Source: Stomoxys calcitrans
Lineage: Eukaryota > Arthropoda > Insecta > Diptera > Muscidae
DNA length: 64,000 nt
Direction of reading: 5' to 3'
Assembly (NCBI RefSeq): GCF_963082655.1
Contig: NC_081552.1
Location: 127,815,494 to 127,879,493 of the forward strand
Below, one piece after another: positions 44,331-55,872 of this stretch. Positions within the stretch are counted from its first letter, which is position 1; the number at the start of each line of letters is the position of its first letter. The notes under the pieces were generated by a model. It had not been told where the DNA came from. It saw nothing but the letters and a program-made list of their open reading frames with translations, and made no database searches. The position numbers and the translations under genes are program-made.

Positions 44331-45288
44331 CTCTCCTCAGTCAGCATCCGTGGTGGTCACCCAAAGGAGTGTCGAAAAAATACCACCCTGTGGCGTGCTT
44401 TGTGCCACTTTGTCCCTTATATTTAGGTCATGGGACCCTCAATTTATCCACCTGTTCCTTAGCATATGGTTTATCCGGTCCACCCGGTACTGGTCTAAGG
44501 ATTAGATCAATGTGTCGGTCCGCATATTATTAAATGCCCCCTCGATGTCAATGCAAACAGCCAGGGTGTACGTTTTGGGATCGAAGGATTCTTCATCTTT
44601 ATGCACAACCTCGTGCAGGGCAGTCTCCACCGACCTATGCATGCTGTTTGTATTTGTACAGTTCGCTGGATGTCCTACTCTTTATCATGGTGTCCACAAT
44701 ACGTTCCATGGTTTTGAGTAGAAAGGACGTAAGCCTTATTGGTCTGTAGACCTTTGGTGTCGCAAAACTTGCCTTGCCGGGCTTGTCTGCCTCCTTCTGC
44801 AGCATCGACGGAAATATTCCATCAGGTCCGGTGACTAAAATGGTTTGAAGCTCCTCAAGGATTCCTTCACCATATATTTCGTAATTATAAACCTGCGATC
44901 AATGTCATTATTCATAGATTCCCTTCGTATCCTTTGGAAAATGGGTTTTCATAAAAATACTCAATATGTCCTCCGTTGTCTCTGCTCTCACTTCCATGTC
45001 GTCTACTAAAATATCAGTTTGGACTTGGGTTTTTGAGAGAAACTTTTTTATTTTGGCGGCGTCATTAACGCTATCGACCTGTTCGCAGAAAAGCTTCAAG
45101 GCTTCAACGTTATGCCGCTCTGGTAATCTTTGTATTCCTTGAGCCGTGTGTAATACATATCCCAATATTCTTCCGCTTGTTTACTAGGTCCTCTGTTAAA
45201 AAGTCTGCAGACCTCTTTCGCAATGCTGGGAGTCTCCCCGGTCATCCATTGTTTTTCTTAGGCTGACTTCCTTTCCCGAAGAGGACAA
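44331..45288 (-). pseudogene. RT fingers and linker of LINE copy 3
   Basis: LKLFCEQVDSVNDAAKIKKF and MEVRAETTEDILSIFMKTHF (frame 44908-45165) match the linker of copies 1 and 2. Finger and palm segments between 44500 and 44900 are out of frame. The ALAVCIDIEGAF-like segment near 44540-44570 keeps an Asp at motif A. A MITE lies just upstream. Confidence 0.75.
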
Positions 45289-45291
45289 CTA

Positions 45292-45526
45292 TTGGGTTGC
45301 CCAAAAAGTAATTGCGGATTTTTTAAAAGAAAGTAAATGCATTTTTATTAAAACTTAGAATGAAATTTAATCAAATATACTTTTTTTACACTTTTTTTCT
45401 AAAGCAAGCTAAAAGTAACAGCTGATAACTGACAGAAGAAAGAATGCAATTACAGTGTCACAAGCTGTGAAAAAATTTGTCAACGCCGACTATATGAAAA
45501 ATCCGCAATAACTTTTTGGGCAACAA
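45292..45526. mobile_element. Mariner-type MITE inserted in LINE copy 3
   Basis: TTGGGTTGCCCAAAAAGTAA on the left, inverted copy on the right with two C residues missing (GGGCAACAA). TA flanks lie at 45290-45291 and 45527-45528. Joining the LINE across the MITE restores the sequence seen in copies 1 and 2 with a single TA, so the insertion is clean. Confidence 0.93.
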
Positions 45527-45759
45527 TATCTTCGAAGGCCCCCACTAGTGCAGTCGAAATCATGTTGACAGTTCGTCAATGTCTTCTATGCTTGGACAAT
45601 CTAAATTATCATGCCCAAGTCATCTTCTGAATAGCCTTCCGAATTTTGTCCAGTTGGTTTTCAACTTACTCCGAAAGCTTCGGCGCTGGTCATGATATTC
45701 TAAACCTAATGTAGCGATGGTCAGAGAAAGATTGTTCCATGGGGAACCTCCAATCCTGA

Positions 45760-46090
45760 ACCTCATCGATTAGTTTTTCCAAACATAATCATATTTACCA
45801 ATATTAAATGTTATTAGGTCGTTAGTATTCAAGAACTCTGCCAGGGCTTAGCCCCGCTTATTAGTGTTGGTACCCACGAAATGTGGTAAAAGTTCGCATC
45901 GTACTCTTTAAAAATCTCGTTTCCTGTCTTTTTTGCTTTCCTCACCAGCCGTTGCAGCTCCGACGTGGATGGCGGTGTCGGAGAGTCGAAAGGCAGATAA
46001 AGTGATGCCAGGTATGCCCCACCGTCTCCCTTTCTCACCACTGTTGCATCCGACGTTGACAACTCTGGGCAAAATATATAATTCAAATTT
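45760..46090 (-). pseudogene. Endonuclease domain of LINE copy 3
   Basis: The frame at 45829-46086 contains DGGAYLASLYLPFDSP and LQRLVRKAKKTGNEIF. It then reads EYDANFYHISWVPT, where the family would have a DAN.HH..WG.T active-site stretch. The APE-type fold is inferred from these landmarks and the position upstream of the RT. The domain's end (SDHRYI-type) lies beyond the frame near 45720. Confidence 0.7.
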
Positions 46091-46380
46091 TTATGACAAA
46101 GAACGCAGGTCCTCGGCCGAGTACATTGTTAGCATAGAATAATTGGTAGTTGATATGGTTCAGTCAAGAAACTTTGTTCCGGGTCCTCCATGGTTTCTGA
46201 ATTAAGGCAATATGAATTTTGCCCTTGATGATTTTCTCCATCAGGGCATATGTAGCAGTCTTGCTCCGGTGGAGCTTTATTTGGATTACCTCAATCATTG
46301 CTCCTCCAGTAAATAGGCATCTTGGGAGTAGGTAATGATCTCACTGTTCTTTAAATTGTATTGACTTTCCTGTCACTGCA
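46091..46380 (-). other. Inter-ORF or decayed ORF1 end of LINE copy 3
   Basis: No open frame is seen. By position it corresponds to the end of ORF1 and start of ORF2, aligning loosely with 21740-21900 of copy 2. Confidence 0.45.
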
Positions 46381-46695
46381 CTGCCTGATGTCATCGTATT
46401 AGGTTATTTGCCTGTCCTAGTCTTCCAATGTCGGGTTCCTGTTCAATGTTTCAATATTAGGATCTTTACCTATCCCAGTATTACAAATCTTGAAGTTTAT
46501 TAGGCTGTGTTGGGTCTTTCGCCACTGCACTGCCTGATATTTTAATATTAGGATCTTTGCTTATCCTAGTCTTTCCAATATTGAGAGAGGCCGTGATTGT
46601 CTCATTATCAGCCATCTGTTCGTTGGGCTGTACTGAGTCACCTGTCACTGCACGGCCTGATGTCTCAAAATGAGAATTTCTGCCTATCCGTAGTG
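46381..46695 (-). repeat. ORF1 minisatellite of LINE copy 3, decayed
   Basis: GGATCTTTGCTTATCCTAGTC and CACTGCACTGCCTGATGTC are the complement of the unit in copy 2 (21121-21745). Two to three units are recognisable, fewer than the five in copy 2. Confidence 0.7.
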
Positions 46696-46824
46696 CGCAA
46701 TGCCTTTAGTCTTAACCAACCACAACGAGAGTTCCTTCCTCCTTCTCCTCCCTGTGGATGACCTCCCACTTCTCTGCGACCAAACCTTGGTTTTGCTTGC
46801 CCAAGAATCCCAACATGCGTTCCG

Positions 46825-48022
46825 CTACAAATTTACTGTCCCTTCCTTGATGAAGACCGTCGCCTTCGTGAGCTGTGGGATATCTATCTTTTTCAACAGA
46901 TCGAGCTTTGCGGCCTCCCAGGGTGCGTGGATACCTTTGACGAGCTGTTTGACGGTATCAATACATTCCGCCCACGCAAAACGCAGCGTTAAGATGTCCC
47001 CTCTATACTTGCAGCTCATCATTTGCATGGGTGGACCCTCTACAGAGTTCCACACATGTTCCAAAATCCGATCGTTAACCAGATCCTCCACAAGGGACCG
47101 ATTATCTGGTGGAATCCTAGCGGATGCACAGCCGATATTGATGACTGCATAAGTCATCTCATCTCTGTTGTGTTTCCTTGCGACTCTGGCGTGAGAGGAA
47201 GGCTCCTTACCATTCTCAGCGACCATATTTCCCTTCTGTAATGGCTGTGGCCTCAGTTTGAATGTTACAGTCCTCCATGAAGACTCAGGGGCCGTGCGCG
47301 CTTCCTTCATACCTGTTTCGACTTCGTCTACCTCTGCAAGACACTGTCTGGAGTCTCCATTGCGGGATGGCTGGCTTGGTTATCCCAGAGTACTTGAAGG
47401 TGGGTAGCCCTTTTTCTTTTTCGGCACTTTAGCAGTGATCTGATTCTTCGGGAGATCTGATTCTTTTACCAGCTTCCGTAAAAGTGAATGGAATGTCAGT
47501 TCTGTCCCTTCAAGCATTCTGCACTTTCGCCCGATTGCGCTGCTAGTAGATACTCCTCTGTCTCCTTCGTCGTGCACCGGATCGCTTCTCGGTCTGCTTG
47601 TGAGCTTAGCAAAGCCATCGCTCACTCTCTCTCGATTCGGCAGCGATGACTGTTTCATTGACACCACCACCTTTACTTAAAGGCTTGGGACGAACTGTGC
47701 ATCCCTCTGGTTTATCCGTCTCTTCCTCATTTATTAGTCTGACGATATTAGTTGACGACCTTGGCACCTGTAGTCGAGAGTAATGCTTCAAGCGCGAAGC
47801 ATTACTCTCGACTACAGGTGCCAAGGCACCCACACCTATAGGAGGGGACGACAGCGTGCTGCGGTCTGACACCACAACCGCAGCTGTTGAGTCTTTGGAG
47901 TCCATTTCTAGCCTACTCCAAAAGGATTTAAACTTTTTACCTAATAGGCAGTACCTATTCCGAGATACGGATATATAAATTTTTGTTTTCTTTGAGGAGC
48001 GAAATAAAGACGCTCCACTCAA
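46825..48022 (-). pseudogene. LINE copy 3 ORF1, three overlapping frames
   Basis: Frames at 47606-48022, 47380-47670 and 46825-47310 give most of an ORF1 protein separated by frameshifts. The N-terminal piece has MDSKDSTAAVVVSDRSTLSS and NEEETDKPEGCTVRPKPLS. The C-terminal piece has INIGCASARIPPDNRSLVED and KKIDIPQLTKATVF. Copy 2 shares TDKPEGCTVRP and the DIPQLT segment. No known RNA-binding motif is evident. A perfect inverted repeat sits inside the N-terminal piece. Confidence 0.75.
47760..47827. repeat. Perfect 31 bp inverted repeat with 6-base loop
   Basis: Arms 47760-47790 and 47797-47827 are exact complements, starting CCTTGGCACCTGTAGTCG, with loop AAGCGC. The frame of ORF1 stays open through it (peptide APVVESNAS, then a reversed-strand product). 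Copy 2 lacks the segment, joining GGGTGCCTT directly to AATGAGGAAGAG at about 20680. Confidence 0.95.
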
Positions 48023-48030
48023 CGGCTACA

Positions 48031-48860
48031 ACACAATTTTCACCAACCATATTACGCCAATTTGGAGGACATACATCCAACCAGTTTCTACCCAGTGGGG
48101 GCGCATTGTTCTCCGTCCAGAACATACAATTTCTTTCCCGTGATTGACAATGAATTTCAATATTAACCAAAAATGAACTAACAACATTACCACGATTAGT
48201 GGTCACAACACAAGCTCCAGTATCAATTTCCATTTCAATTTCAATATTTTCAATTTTAATTTGAATAAAAATCTTTCGTTATAATTGCGTGCAAAATTGT
48301 TCAATTAATCATTTTCACTATCACTAGAATAGTCATCAATTTTGATAACTGTGTACCCAACTTTACCTTTTTGTTCTCTTTTGTATTAACGTTTCTCATA
48401 CTTTTCATCATTATGCTTAGACCAACAATTTCTTTCTACGTGTCCTCTTTTATGGCAATAGAAGCACTTGATGTCAAGGTTGTTGCGTTCTCTTCTATTC
48501 CGTCTGCTTAATTCATCGCCAATTCCATCAATTACATTTTTTTGTTGTGGAACTTGTTTTGTTGCACTGCAATGCATGTACTGAGTGGTTCCTTAGCATC
48601 TCGACTTGGTTTTGCGTCATATCCAATGTCAGCGCAATGTCACAAGCTTTGTCGAACGTTTCAATGGCGCTATCGTTAAAGAGACGGTTCTGAATATTTT
48701 CGTTATGTAATCCACACACAAATTTGTTTAATAAAGCATTATCAAGGAATGTTCCAATTTCACAGCTCTGCGATAACTGCTTCAATTCCACTATATAATC
48801 AGAAATTGTCTCTGATGAAAGTTGATCTCTTTTGAATAATTTAAAGCACTAAGCATTGAT
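48031..48860 (-). pseudogene. Gypsy-type LTR retrotransposon, gag zinc knuckle and protease
   Basis: On the minus strand the gag frame (48528-48791) contains GTFLDNALLNKFVCGLHNE and ALTLDMTQNQVE. Next comes a CCHC zinc knuckle, CFYCHKRGHVERNC, in frame 48386-48577. A protease with MEIDTGACVVT (DTG near 48216-48224) and LGRNWLDV follows in frame 47955-48233. This is the gag-pro order of gypsy-type elements. The fragment stops where LINE copy 3 begins, so the LINE may have inserted here. Confidence 0.78.
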
Positions 48861-48863
48861 ATG

Positions 48864-49925
48864 TTTTTATACCCTCCACCATAGGATGGGGGGTATACTA
48901 ATTTCGTCATTCTGACTGTAACTACTCGAAATATTCGTCTGAGACCCCATAAAGTATATATATTCTTGATCATCGTGAAATTTTATGTCGATCTAGCCAT
49001 GTCCGTCCGTCTGTCTATCTGTCGAAAGCACGCTAACTTCCGAAGGAGTAAAGCTAGCCGCTTGAAATTTTGCACAAATACTTCTTATTAGGGTAGGTCG
49101 GTTGGTATTGTAAATGGGTCATATCGGTTCACGTTTTGATATAGCTGCCATATAAACCGATCTTGGGTCTTGACTTTTTGAGCCTCTAGAGTGCGCAATT
49201 CTTATCCGATCGGGATGAAATTTTGCACGACGCGTTTTGCTATGATATCCAACAACTGTGCCAAGTATGGTTTAAATCGGTACATAACCTCATATAGCTG
49301 ACATATAAACCGATCTTGGGTCTTGTCTTCTTGAGCCTCTAGAGTGCGCAATTCTTATCCGATTGTAATGCATTTTTGCACGAAGTGTTTTGTTATGATA
49401 TCCAACAACTGTGCCAAGTATGGTTGAAATCGGTCCATAACCTGATATAGCTGTCATATAAACCGATCTTGGGTCTTGATTTCTTGAGCTTCTAGAGTGC
49501 GCAATTCTTATCTGATTGGAATGAAATTTTGCACGACGTGTTTTGCTATGATATCCAACAACTGTGCCAAGTATGGTTCAAATCGGTCCATAAACATATA
49601 GCTGCCATATAAACAGATCTTGGGTCTTGACTTCTTCAGCCTCTAGAGGGCGCAATTATTATCCGATTTGCCTGAAATTTTGTACGACGGATTCTCTCAT
49701 GACCATCAACATACGTGTTTATTATGGTCTGAATCGGTCTATAGCCCGATACAGCTCCCATATAAATCGATCTCTCTATTTACTTCTTGAGGCCACGAAG
49801 GGCGCAATTCTTATTCGAAATGGCTGACATTTTACACAGGTCTCCAACATATAATTTGATTGTGGTCCAAACCGGACCATATCTTGATATCGCTCTAATA
49901 GCAGAGCAAATCTTTTCTTATATCA
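48864..49925 (+). mobile_element. A1 HINE, interrupted by a second A1
   Basis: The TTTTTATACCCTCCACCAT terminus, GTCCGTC block and about five units lead into the head segment with GGTCTCCAACATATAATTTG and AGCAGAGCAAATCTTTTC. The sequence stops there at TTATATC, before the palindrome. At that point another A1 terminus begins. Confidence 0.85.
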
Positions 49926-50261
49926 TTTTTATACCTTCCACCATAGGATGGGGGGTATACTAATTTCGTCATTCTGTTTGTAACTACCCGAAATATTCGT
50001 CTGAGGCCCCATAAAGTATATATATTCTTGATCGTCGCGACATTTTATGTCGATCTAGCCATGTCCGTCCGTCCGTCCTTCTATCTGTCCAAAGCACGAT
50101 AACTTCCGAAGGAGTAAAGCTAGCTGCTTGAAATTTTGCACAAATACTTCTTATTAGTGTAGGTCGGTTGGTATTGTAAATGGGCCATATCGGTCCATGT
50201 TTTGATATAGCTGCCATATAAACCGATCATAGGTCTTGACTTCTTGAGCCTCTAGAGTGCG
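49926..50261 (+). mobile_element. A1 HINE, left end only
   Basis: It starts TTTTTATACCTTCCACCAT, has the microsatellite and one partial unit, and breaks off at CTCTAGAGTGCG where an RTE-like LINE piece starts. Confidence 0.82.
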
Positions 50262-51175
50262 AGGATTCAGACAAGGAGACAGTCTATCGTGTCATCTCTT
50301 TAATATCCTGTTGAAGAAGATTATACGAGATTCAGATACGAATATATATGGCACACTAATCACAACAGAACACATGTTACTCCCCTATGACGACGACATC
50401 GATATCATAGGTCGGTCACCGGAAGTAGTAACTGCAGCCTTTGAAAGAATCGAAGGAGAGTCAGTGAAAATGGTCTGGCAGTAAATGGAGATATGACGAA
50501 GTGGTGGTTTCAACTCCCAAAAAGCCTTGCACAACCGAGCAGATACAGAAAATGGAGAAAGTTGAGAACCACAACTATGAGACAGTCAGTAACTTTATCT
50601 ACCTCGGCACCGCCGTAACCGAACCACCAGTTTTGAGATTAAGCGAAGAATAATACTAGCAAACAGATGCTACTTTGGACTAAGTAAGCAGTTTAGAAAC
50701 AAGGCCATCTCTCGACAGACGAAGATTACACTATGCAAGGCACTAATACAACCCGTGCTGTTATATGGTTCTGAAGCATGGGTGCTTGTGAAAGCAGATG
50801 AGGCAGTGCTTGGAGTATTTGAGAGAAAGATTCTTCGTAAAATATATGGACCAGTTTGCGTTAATGGAGTCACGAGCTGTATGTGTTGTATGACGACGAT
50901 AGCATAGTTACACGCATCAAAATTCAACGGCTGCGTTGGCTAGGTCATGTTGTCAGAATGGATGAAAGAGCTCCAGCAAAGAAGTCTTTTGAGGGCAAAC
51001 ACGGTGGTACACGCAAACCGGGAATACCAAAAGCCCGATGGAAAGATCAAACGGTGGGAGACACCACATGGTCTTTTTGAATGAGCGCAGAAGATCGAGA
51101 CACTTGGAACGCTATTCTACGTTCGGCTAGTGGAACAAATTTTCTGTCATAGCCAATTAAAGTAAAATAAAGTAA
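50262..51175 (+). pseudogene. RTE-like LINE, 3' half of the RT
   Basis: The frame 50257-50484 begins with GFRQGDSLSCHLFNILL (motif B) and then MLLPYDDDIDII, where the family has YADD. The next pieces, in shifted frames, give NYETVSNFIYLGT and LCKALIQPVLLYGSEAWVL. The frame at 50883-51080 gives RIKIQRLRWLGHVVRMDE and RKPGIPKARWKDQ. This is the C-terminal half of an RTE-like reverse transcriptase. The A of YADD is changed to D. The 3' end is AAAGTAAAATAAAG at 51160-51175. Confidence 0.8.
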
Positions 51176-51177
51176 GA

Positions 51178-51416
51178 CTTCAGAGCAGTAGTCCACAACC
51201 TTATACCTTAAATTTAACCCCATATTGTCATGATTGGTGTATTCAGCCGTTTGGTGGAGGGTTTATATATGAGGGTTGTGGGCCACACTCCATCTGAAAC
51301 TTGAGCACATATTTGAATGACGCACTGAATGACGTGTCCCATAGTGTCGGGTCCACTTTAATTTTTTGGTGGTACTTTTGGGGTCAGAGCAAGGGTCCAC
51401 CCCACTTGAGATATCA
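51178..51416 (+). mobile_element. Family B fragment
   Basis: The bases match 8700-8850 (TTGGTGTATACAGCCGTTTG-like and GGGTTGTGGGCCACACT). The fragment ends at the A1 terminus. Confidence 0.7.
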
Positions 51417-51753
51417 ACAAGTAAAAGCGTGCTAGGTTCGGCCGGGCCGAATCTTATATACCCCCCACCATGGATCGCATTTGTCGAGTTCTTTTCCCGG
51501 CATCTCTTCTTAGGCAAAAAAGGATATAAGAGAAGATTTGCTCTGGTATTAGAGCGATATCAAGATATGGTTCGGTTTGGACCACAATTAAATTATATGT
51601 TGGACACCTGTGTAAAATGTCAGCCAATTCGAATAAGAATTGCGCCCTTTGGGAGTTTAAGAAGTAAAACAGAGAGAACGATTTGTATGGGAGCTGTATC
51701 GGGCTATAGACCAATTCAGACCATAATAAACACATGTATTGATGGTCATGAGA
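51417..51753 (-). mobile_element. A1 HINE, palindromic end only
   Basis: The AACAAGTAAAAGCGTGC terminus, intact GGCCGGGCCGAATC palindrome, TATACCCCCCACCATGG and the head segment are present up to GATGGTCATGAGA. The tandem array and other end are missing. Confidence 0.82.
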
Positions 51754-51794
51754 CTTCATACAGACTTCGCTCAGAGGATTTAATGCCATTCTAA

Positions 51795-53070
51795 AAAGAC
51801 TTTATTTCCGTCCAATTTCCGACTTAGGAGTGTTTTCGGGGGTGGTCCCGTAGACCCTTGGCCCTGAAAAAAATATCACATCGTGGTCTTGTCTCAAATA
51901 CCATTTATTCAAACCCCATATTGCCATTAGTTTAAGTAGAGTTTGTAGGATGAAGCGTCCCCCAAACACTTGGCCACAAAATTGGTTATCAAATAAGTTT
52001 TCTAATCTCAAATACGTTTCATTTGAACCACATATTGGCATGGTCGGCAAAGTTTTACCCTCTGGGAGGTTTTTGGAGAAAGAGCGGTGCCCCAAATACA
52101 TGATCCCACACTTGTATATTCGTAATCAACTCCCAAATACCTTTATTTGAGCCCCATACTGCGATGGTCAGTAAATAATTGCTGTTTGTGGTCTATTTTG
52201 GGAAAGGGGTAGACCCCAAACACTAAGCCCTGGAAATATATTAGCAACGTGCTCGCTTCTCATATACCTATATATCATTTATTTGAACCCAATATTTGCA
52301 TTGACCTCGAAATTAGGTATCAAATTCGTTTTCTAATCTCTAATAACATTAATTTAAACCCTTTTATTGCAAAAGCAAGCAAATATGTCCGGTTTGGTGT
52401 ATGAGCCCTAAAAACTATGAATAACGAGCTCCACTGTCTTGAAGACCTAAACTGTCTTGGTGGGCAAATACGTCCTATTTAGGGGTTGTTATGGTGTTAG
52501 GACATCCCCTAGACAGTTGGTCCCGAATGTTGCTATCAGATTCATGGTCTACTTCCAAATACCTTCCATTTGAGCCCCATATTTCTATAGTCGGTAAACC
52601 TGACCAGTTTGGGAAGTGTTTTGGGGGATGGAGCGGCCGTTTAGTGACTTCGCTCTGAATATATATATATTATTCCTGTTATACTCTAAAATACCTCTTA
52701 TTATATGGGTATGGTCAGCAAATACGTCCTTTATGGGGTGGCCCCATAGACACTTTTCCCGAATATTGAGAGCAGATCCCTGCTTTACTCCCAAAGACCT
52801 TTCATGTGAGCCCCATATTGCTACGGTCGTAAATTTGTCCTCTTTTGGGGGTGTTCTTGGGTGGGGCGGCCCTCCAAACACTTGGCGCCATATTTGAGAA
52901 TCAGATTTGTATTCTACACTCAAATATATTTTATTTAAGCTCCATGTTGCCATGGTCAGTAAATAAGTCCTGTTTGGGGGATGTTTTGGGGAAGGGGTGA
53001 CCCTCAGAAACTTGTCCCCACATTTAGAGATCAGATACGTATTCTACTCGCCAATATTTGATTGTAATTT
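51795..53070 (+). mobile_element. Family B repeat, central part
   Basis: Units with GTGTTTTGGGGG, CCATTTGAGCCCCATATT and CAAATACCTTC recur up to TACTCGCCAATATT. Neither end is present. A short GCTCGGCCCGCACTGCTACG stretch near 53100 resembles the start of another B-like element. Confidence 0.7.
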
Positions 53071-53210
53071 TAATTTTTATTTTATGTATTACAAGCTTAG
53101 CTCGGCCCGCACTGCTACGCCCTATAATGCTATGCGGAATAAAAGTAAGCTTAATTAGGAAATGTCTGCCTAACTTCAGTTAAAAATGTATTCCAATTAT
53201 CGAGTTGATT

Positions 53211-54510
53211 TTTATACCCTCCACCATAGGATGAGAGGCATACTAATTTCGTCATTCTGTTTGTAACTACTCGAAATATTCGTCTGAGACCCCGTAAAGT
53301 ATATATATTCTTGATCGTCGCGACATTTTATGTCGATCTAGCCATGTCCGTCCGTCTGTCTGTCGAATGCACGCTAACTTCCGAAGGAGTAAAGCTAGCC
53401 GCTTGAAATTTTGCACAAATACTTCTTATTGGTCGTAGTGTAGGTCGGTTGGTATTGTAAATGGGCTATATCGGTCCATGTTTTGATATAGCTGCCATAT
53501 AAACCGGTCTTGGGTCTTGATTTCTTGAGCCTCTTGAGTGAGCAATTCTTATCCGATTGGAATGAAATTTTGCACGACATGTTTTGTTGTGATATCCAAC
53601 AATTGAGTTAAGTATGGTCCGAATCGGTCAATAACCTAATATAGCTGCCATATAAACCGATGTTGGGTCTGACTTCTTGAGCCTTTAGAGTGCGCAATTC
53701 TTATCAGATTGGAATGAAATTTTGCACGACATATTTTGTTATGGTATCCAACAAGTGTGACAAGTATGGTTCAAGTCGGTTCATAACCTGATATAGCTGC
53801 CATATAAACCGATCTTAGGTCTTTATTTCTTGAGCCTCTAGATTGCGCAATTCTTATCCTTGTTTTGTTATGATATTCAACAACTGTGCCACGTTTGGTT
53901 CAAATCGGTTCATAACCTGATACAGCTGTCATATATAAACAGATCTGGGGACTTGACTTCTTGAGCTTCTAGAGGGCGCAATTCCTATCTGATTTGGCTG
54001 AAATGTTACATGACGTATTTTATTTTTACTTTCAACAACTGTGTAAAATAAGGTTCAAATCGGTTCATAACCTGATATAGCTGCCATATAAACCGATCTG
54101 GGATCTTGACTTCTTGAGCCTCTAGAGGTCGCAATTATCATCCCATTTGCCTGAAATTTTGTACGACGGATTCTCTCATGACCATTAACATATGTGTTTA
54201 TTATGGTCTGAATCGGTCTATAGCCCGATACAGCTCCCATATAAATCGATCTCTCTATTTTACTTCTTGAGCCCCCAAAGGGCGTAATTCTTATTCGTAT
54301 TGGCTGACGTTTTACACAGGTCTCCAACATATAATTTAAATGTTGTCCAAACCGGACCATATCTTGATATCGCTCTAATAGCAGAGCAAATCTTTTCTTA
54401 TATCCTGTTTTGAGATGTAGAGATGCCGGGAAAAGAACTCGACAAATTCGATCCATGGTGGGGGGTATGTAAGATTCGGCCCGGCCGAACTTAGCACGCT
54501 TTTACTTGTT
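53211..54510 (+). mobile_element. A1 HINE, complete copy
   Basis: Left terminus TTTTATACCCTCCACCAT, about five units plus the head segment, GGTGGGGGGTATGTAAG, TTCGGCCCGGCCGAA and TTTTACTTGTT are all present. It is followed at 54511-54590 by a B-type tail (ACTATATGGAAC, AAATTTACAAACCC, TATATATATA), so it too lies in or beside a B tail. Confidence 0.88.
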
Positions 54511-54590
54511 AAGACTATATGGAACAAAAAATTTACAAACCCAGCACAAACATAACTTTAATTATATATATATATAATAGATAATAGATA
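54511..54590 (+). mobile_element. Family B tail fragment
   Basis: The sequence AAGACTATATGGAAC followed by a TATATATATA run matches the final bases of B elements. Confidence 0.6.
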
Positions 54591-55481
54591 GAAGAAGATA
54601 GAAGATTTCATAATTCCGAAAATGTAATGCGCTAGTTGTCTCCGTCCAAGAACGTTTTTATTTTCTTTTGGAATTATTCAATTATTTTTATTTGGAGGGT
54701 CGAAACCGACAAATGTCCAATTTTGTCAACTCTACATTTGTTATCTTGGACTTTAAAAAAACACGCCGGTTCATTTTAACTTGATGCTCTATTGTTAGCT
54801 CCAACTCCAAGAATGACAATTTTTGGTTTGCGCGTTTTCTTAAATAGGCAATGACAAGATATCATACAGTTGAAAATAAACGGGTACAAACAAGAAATGT
54901 GAATTATTGAGTTATAGCTAAATAATCACAAAGCAAATATCGCAATCGAAAAGAGTTCGGCAAAACAATCACCCAATGTGTCTGCTTTAATTAGAGAGTA
55001 GTGAAGCTACGCTCATTCAATTACGTATACTTTACGTTGTAACTATGCGAGAGCATAAAAGATAAGCAAAATACACTCAATGTTGAGCTCAAAATAATAA
55101 AATATGACGTTTAGTGTGGTGAATAATTTTTGAGTAGCCCAGGGGCTAGTAAAATTTTAGATAGAAGCAAAGCAAATTTTTACGTTTATGAAGCAGAGTT
55201 CCATGTTGCTAGTTGTGAATAGATACGCAGGTCTAATTCAATTTGCGAGCGGCGATTACGAGCCGCACATATTTACTTGTTTATGATTTATTGTTAAAAT
55301 AAATTGACAGAACAAAATGTTGTTATTTGAGGCATTTGCAACCTCTGTGTGAAATATTGGTTGAGCGGCGTCGGCATCAGCAATCAATCAGCTTTTACAT
55401 GTTATTTAAAATCTTGGTACAATAAAATTAATCCAAAGAGACTTTTATCTGTGCACAATGCCAAAGCATTTAATTGTTCTA
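54591..55481. other. Longest stretch without a recognised repeat
   Basis: About 890 bases show no protein similarity and no phrase shared with the repeats here. AT-rich sequence includes GAGAGCATAAAAGATAAGC near 55050, a weak TATA-like site. It could be host unique sequence, or LTR or UTR sequence of an unrecognised element. I cannot tell which. Confidence 0.4.
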
Positions 55482-55679
55482 TTGGGTTGCCCAAAAAGTA
55501 ATTGCGGATTTTTCATATAGTCGGCGTTGACAAATTTTTTCACAGCGTGTGACTCTGTAATTGCATTCTTTCTTCTGTCAGTTAAAAAAAGTATATTTGA
55601 TTAATGTTCATTCTAAGTTTTATTAAAAATGCATTTACTTTCTTTTAAAAAATCCGCAATTACTTTTTGGGCAACCCAA
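55482..55679. mobile_element. Mariner-type MITE, internally deleted
   Basis: Both terminal inverted repeats (TTGGGTTGCCCAAAAAGTAA and complement) and TA flanks (55480-55481 and 55680-55681) are intact. At 198 bp it lacks about 40 bases around the CAGCTGTTACTTTTAGCTTG part present in the copy at 28125. Confidence 0.94.
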
Positions 55680-55872
55680 TAATTGCAAATTTACTTGACA
55701 ATTCTTTTTAAGCAAATCATGGGTAATTTTCAATAAATTTTGACTACTTAAAATAGCTTGGCTTGTTTTTGTTCAGGCAGAAATGTCAAAAATTTTTATA
55801 GTGTGAAAATTACCGTTTGCACAGCAAAATATAAATATGTTCGCACCAGTGTAAAAACACCCCCTTAGTAAA
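55680..55872. other. Unassigned spacer
   Basis: No gene or known repeat is seen. Confidence 0.3.

Larger units (their letters stand above)
43083..48030 (-). mobile_element. LOA/I-like LINE copy 3, longest copy, holding a MITE
   Basis: The 3' tail on the minus strand is CTTAACCTAACC-like. Upstream come the 3' UTR, ORF2 C terminus, RNase H (about 43380-43640), RT (about 43789-45165), MITE (45292-45526), endonuclease (about 45760-46090), a spacer, ORF1 (46390-48022) and a 5' region starting near 48030. About 4.7 kb without the MITE makes this the best guide to family structure, although no frame is intact. It abuts a gypsy gag-pro fragment at its 5' end. Confidence 0.85.
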
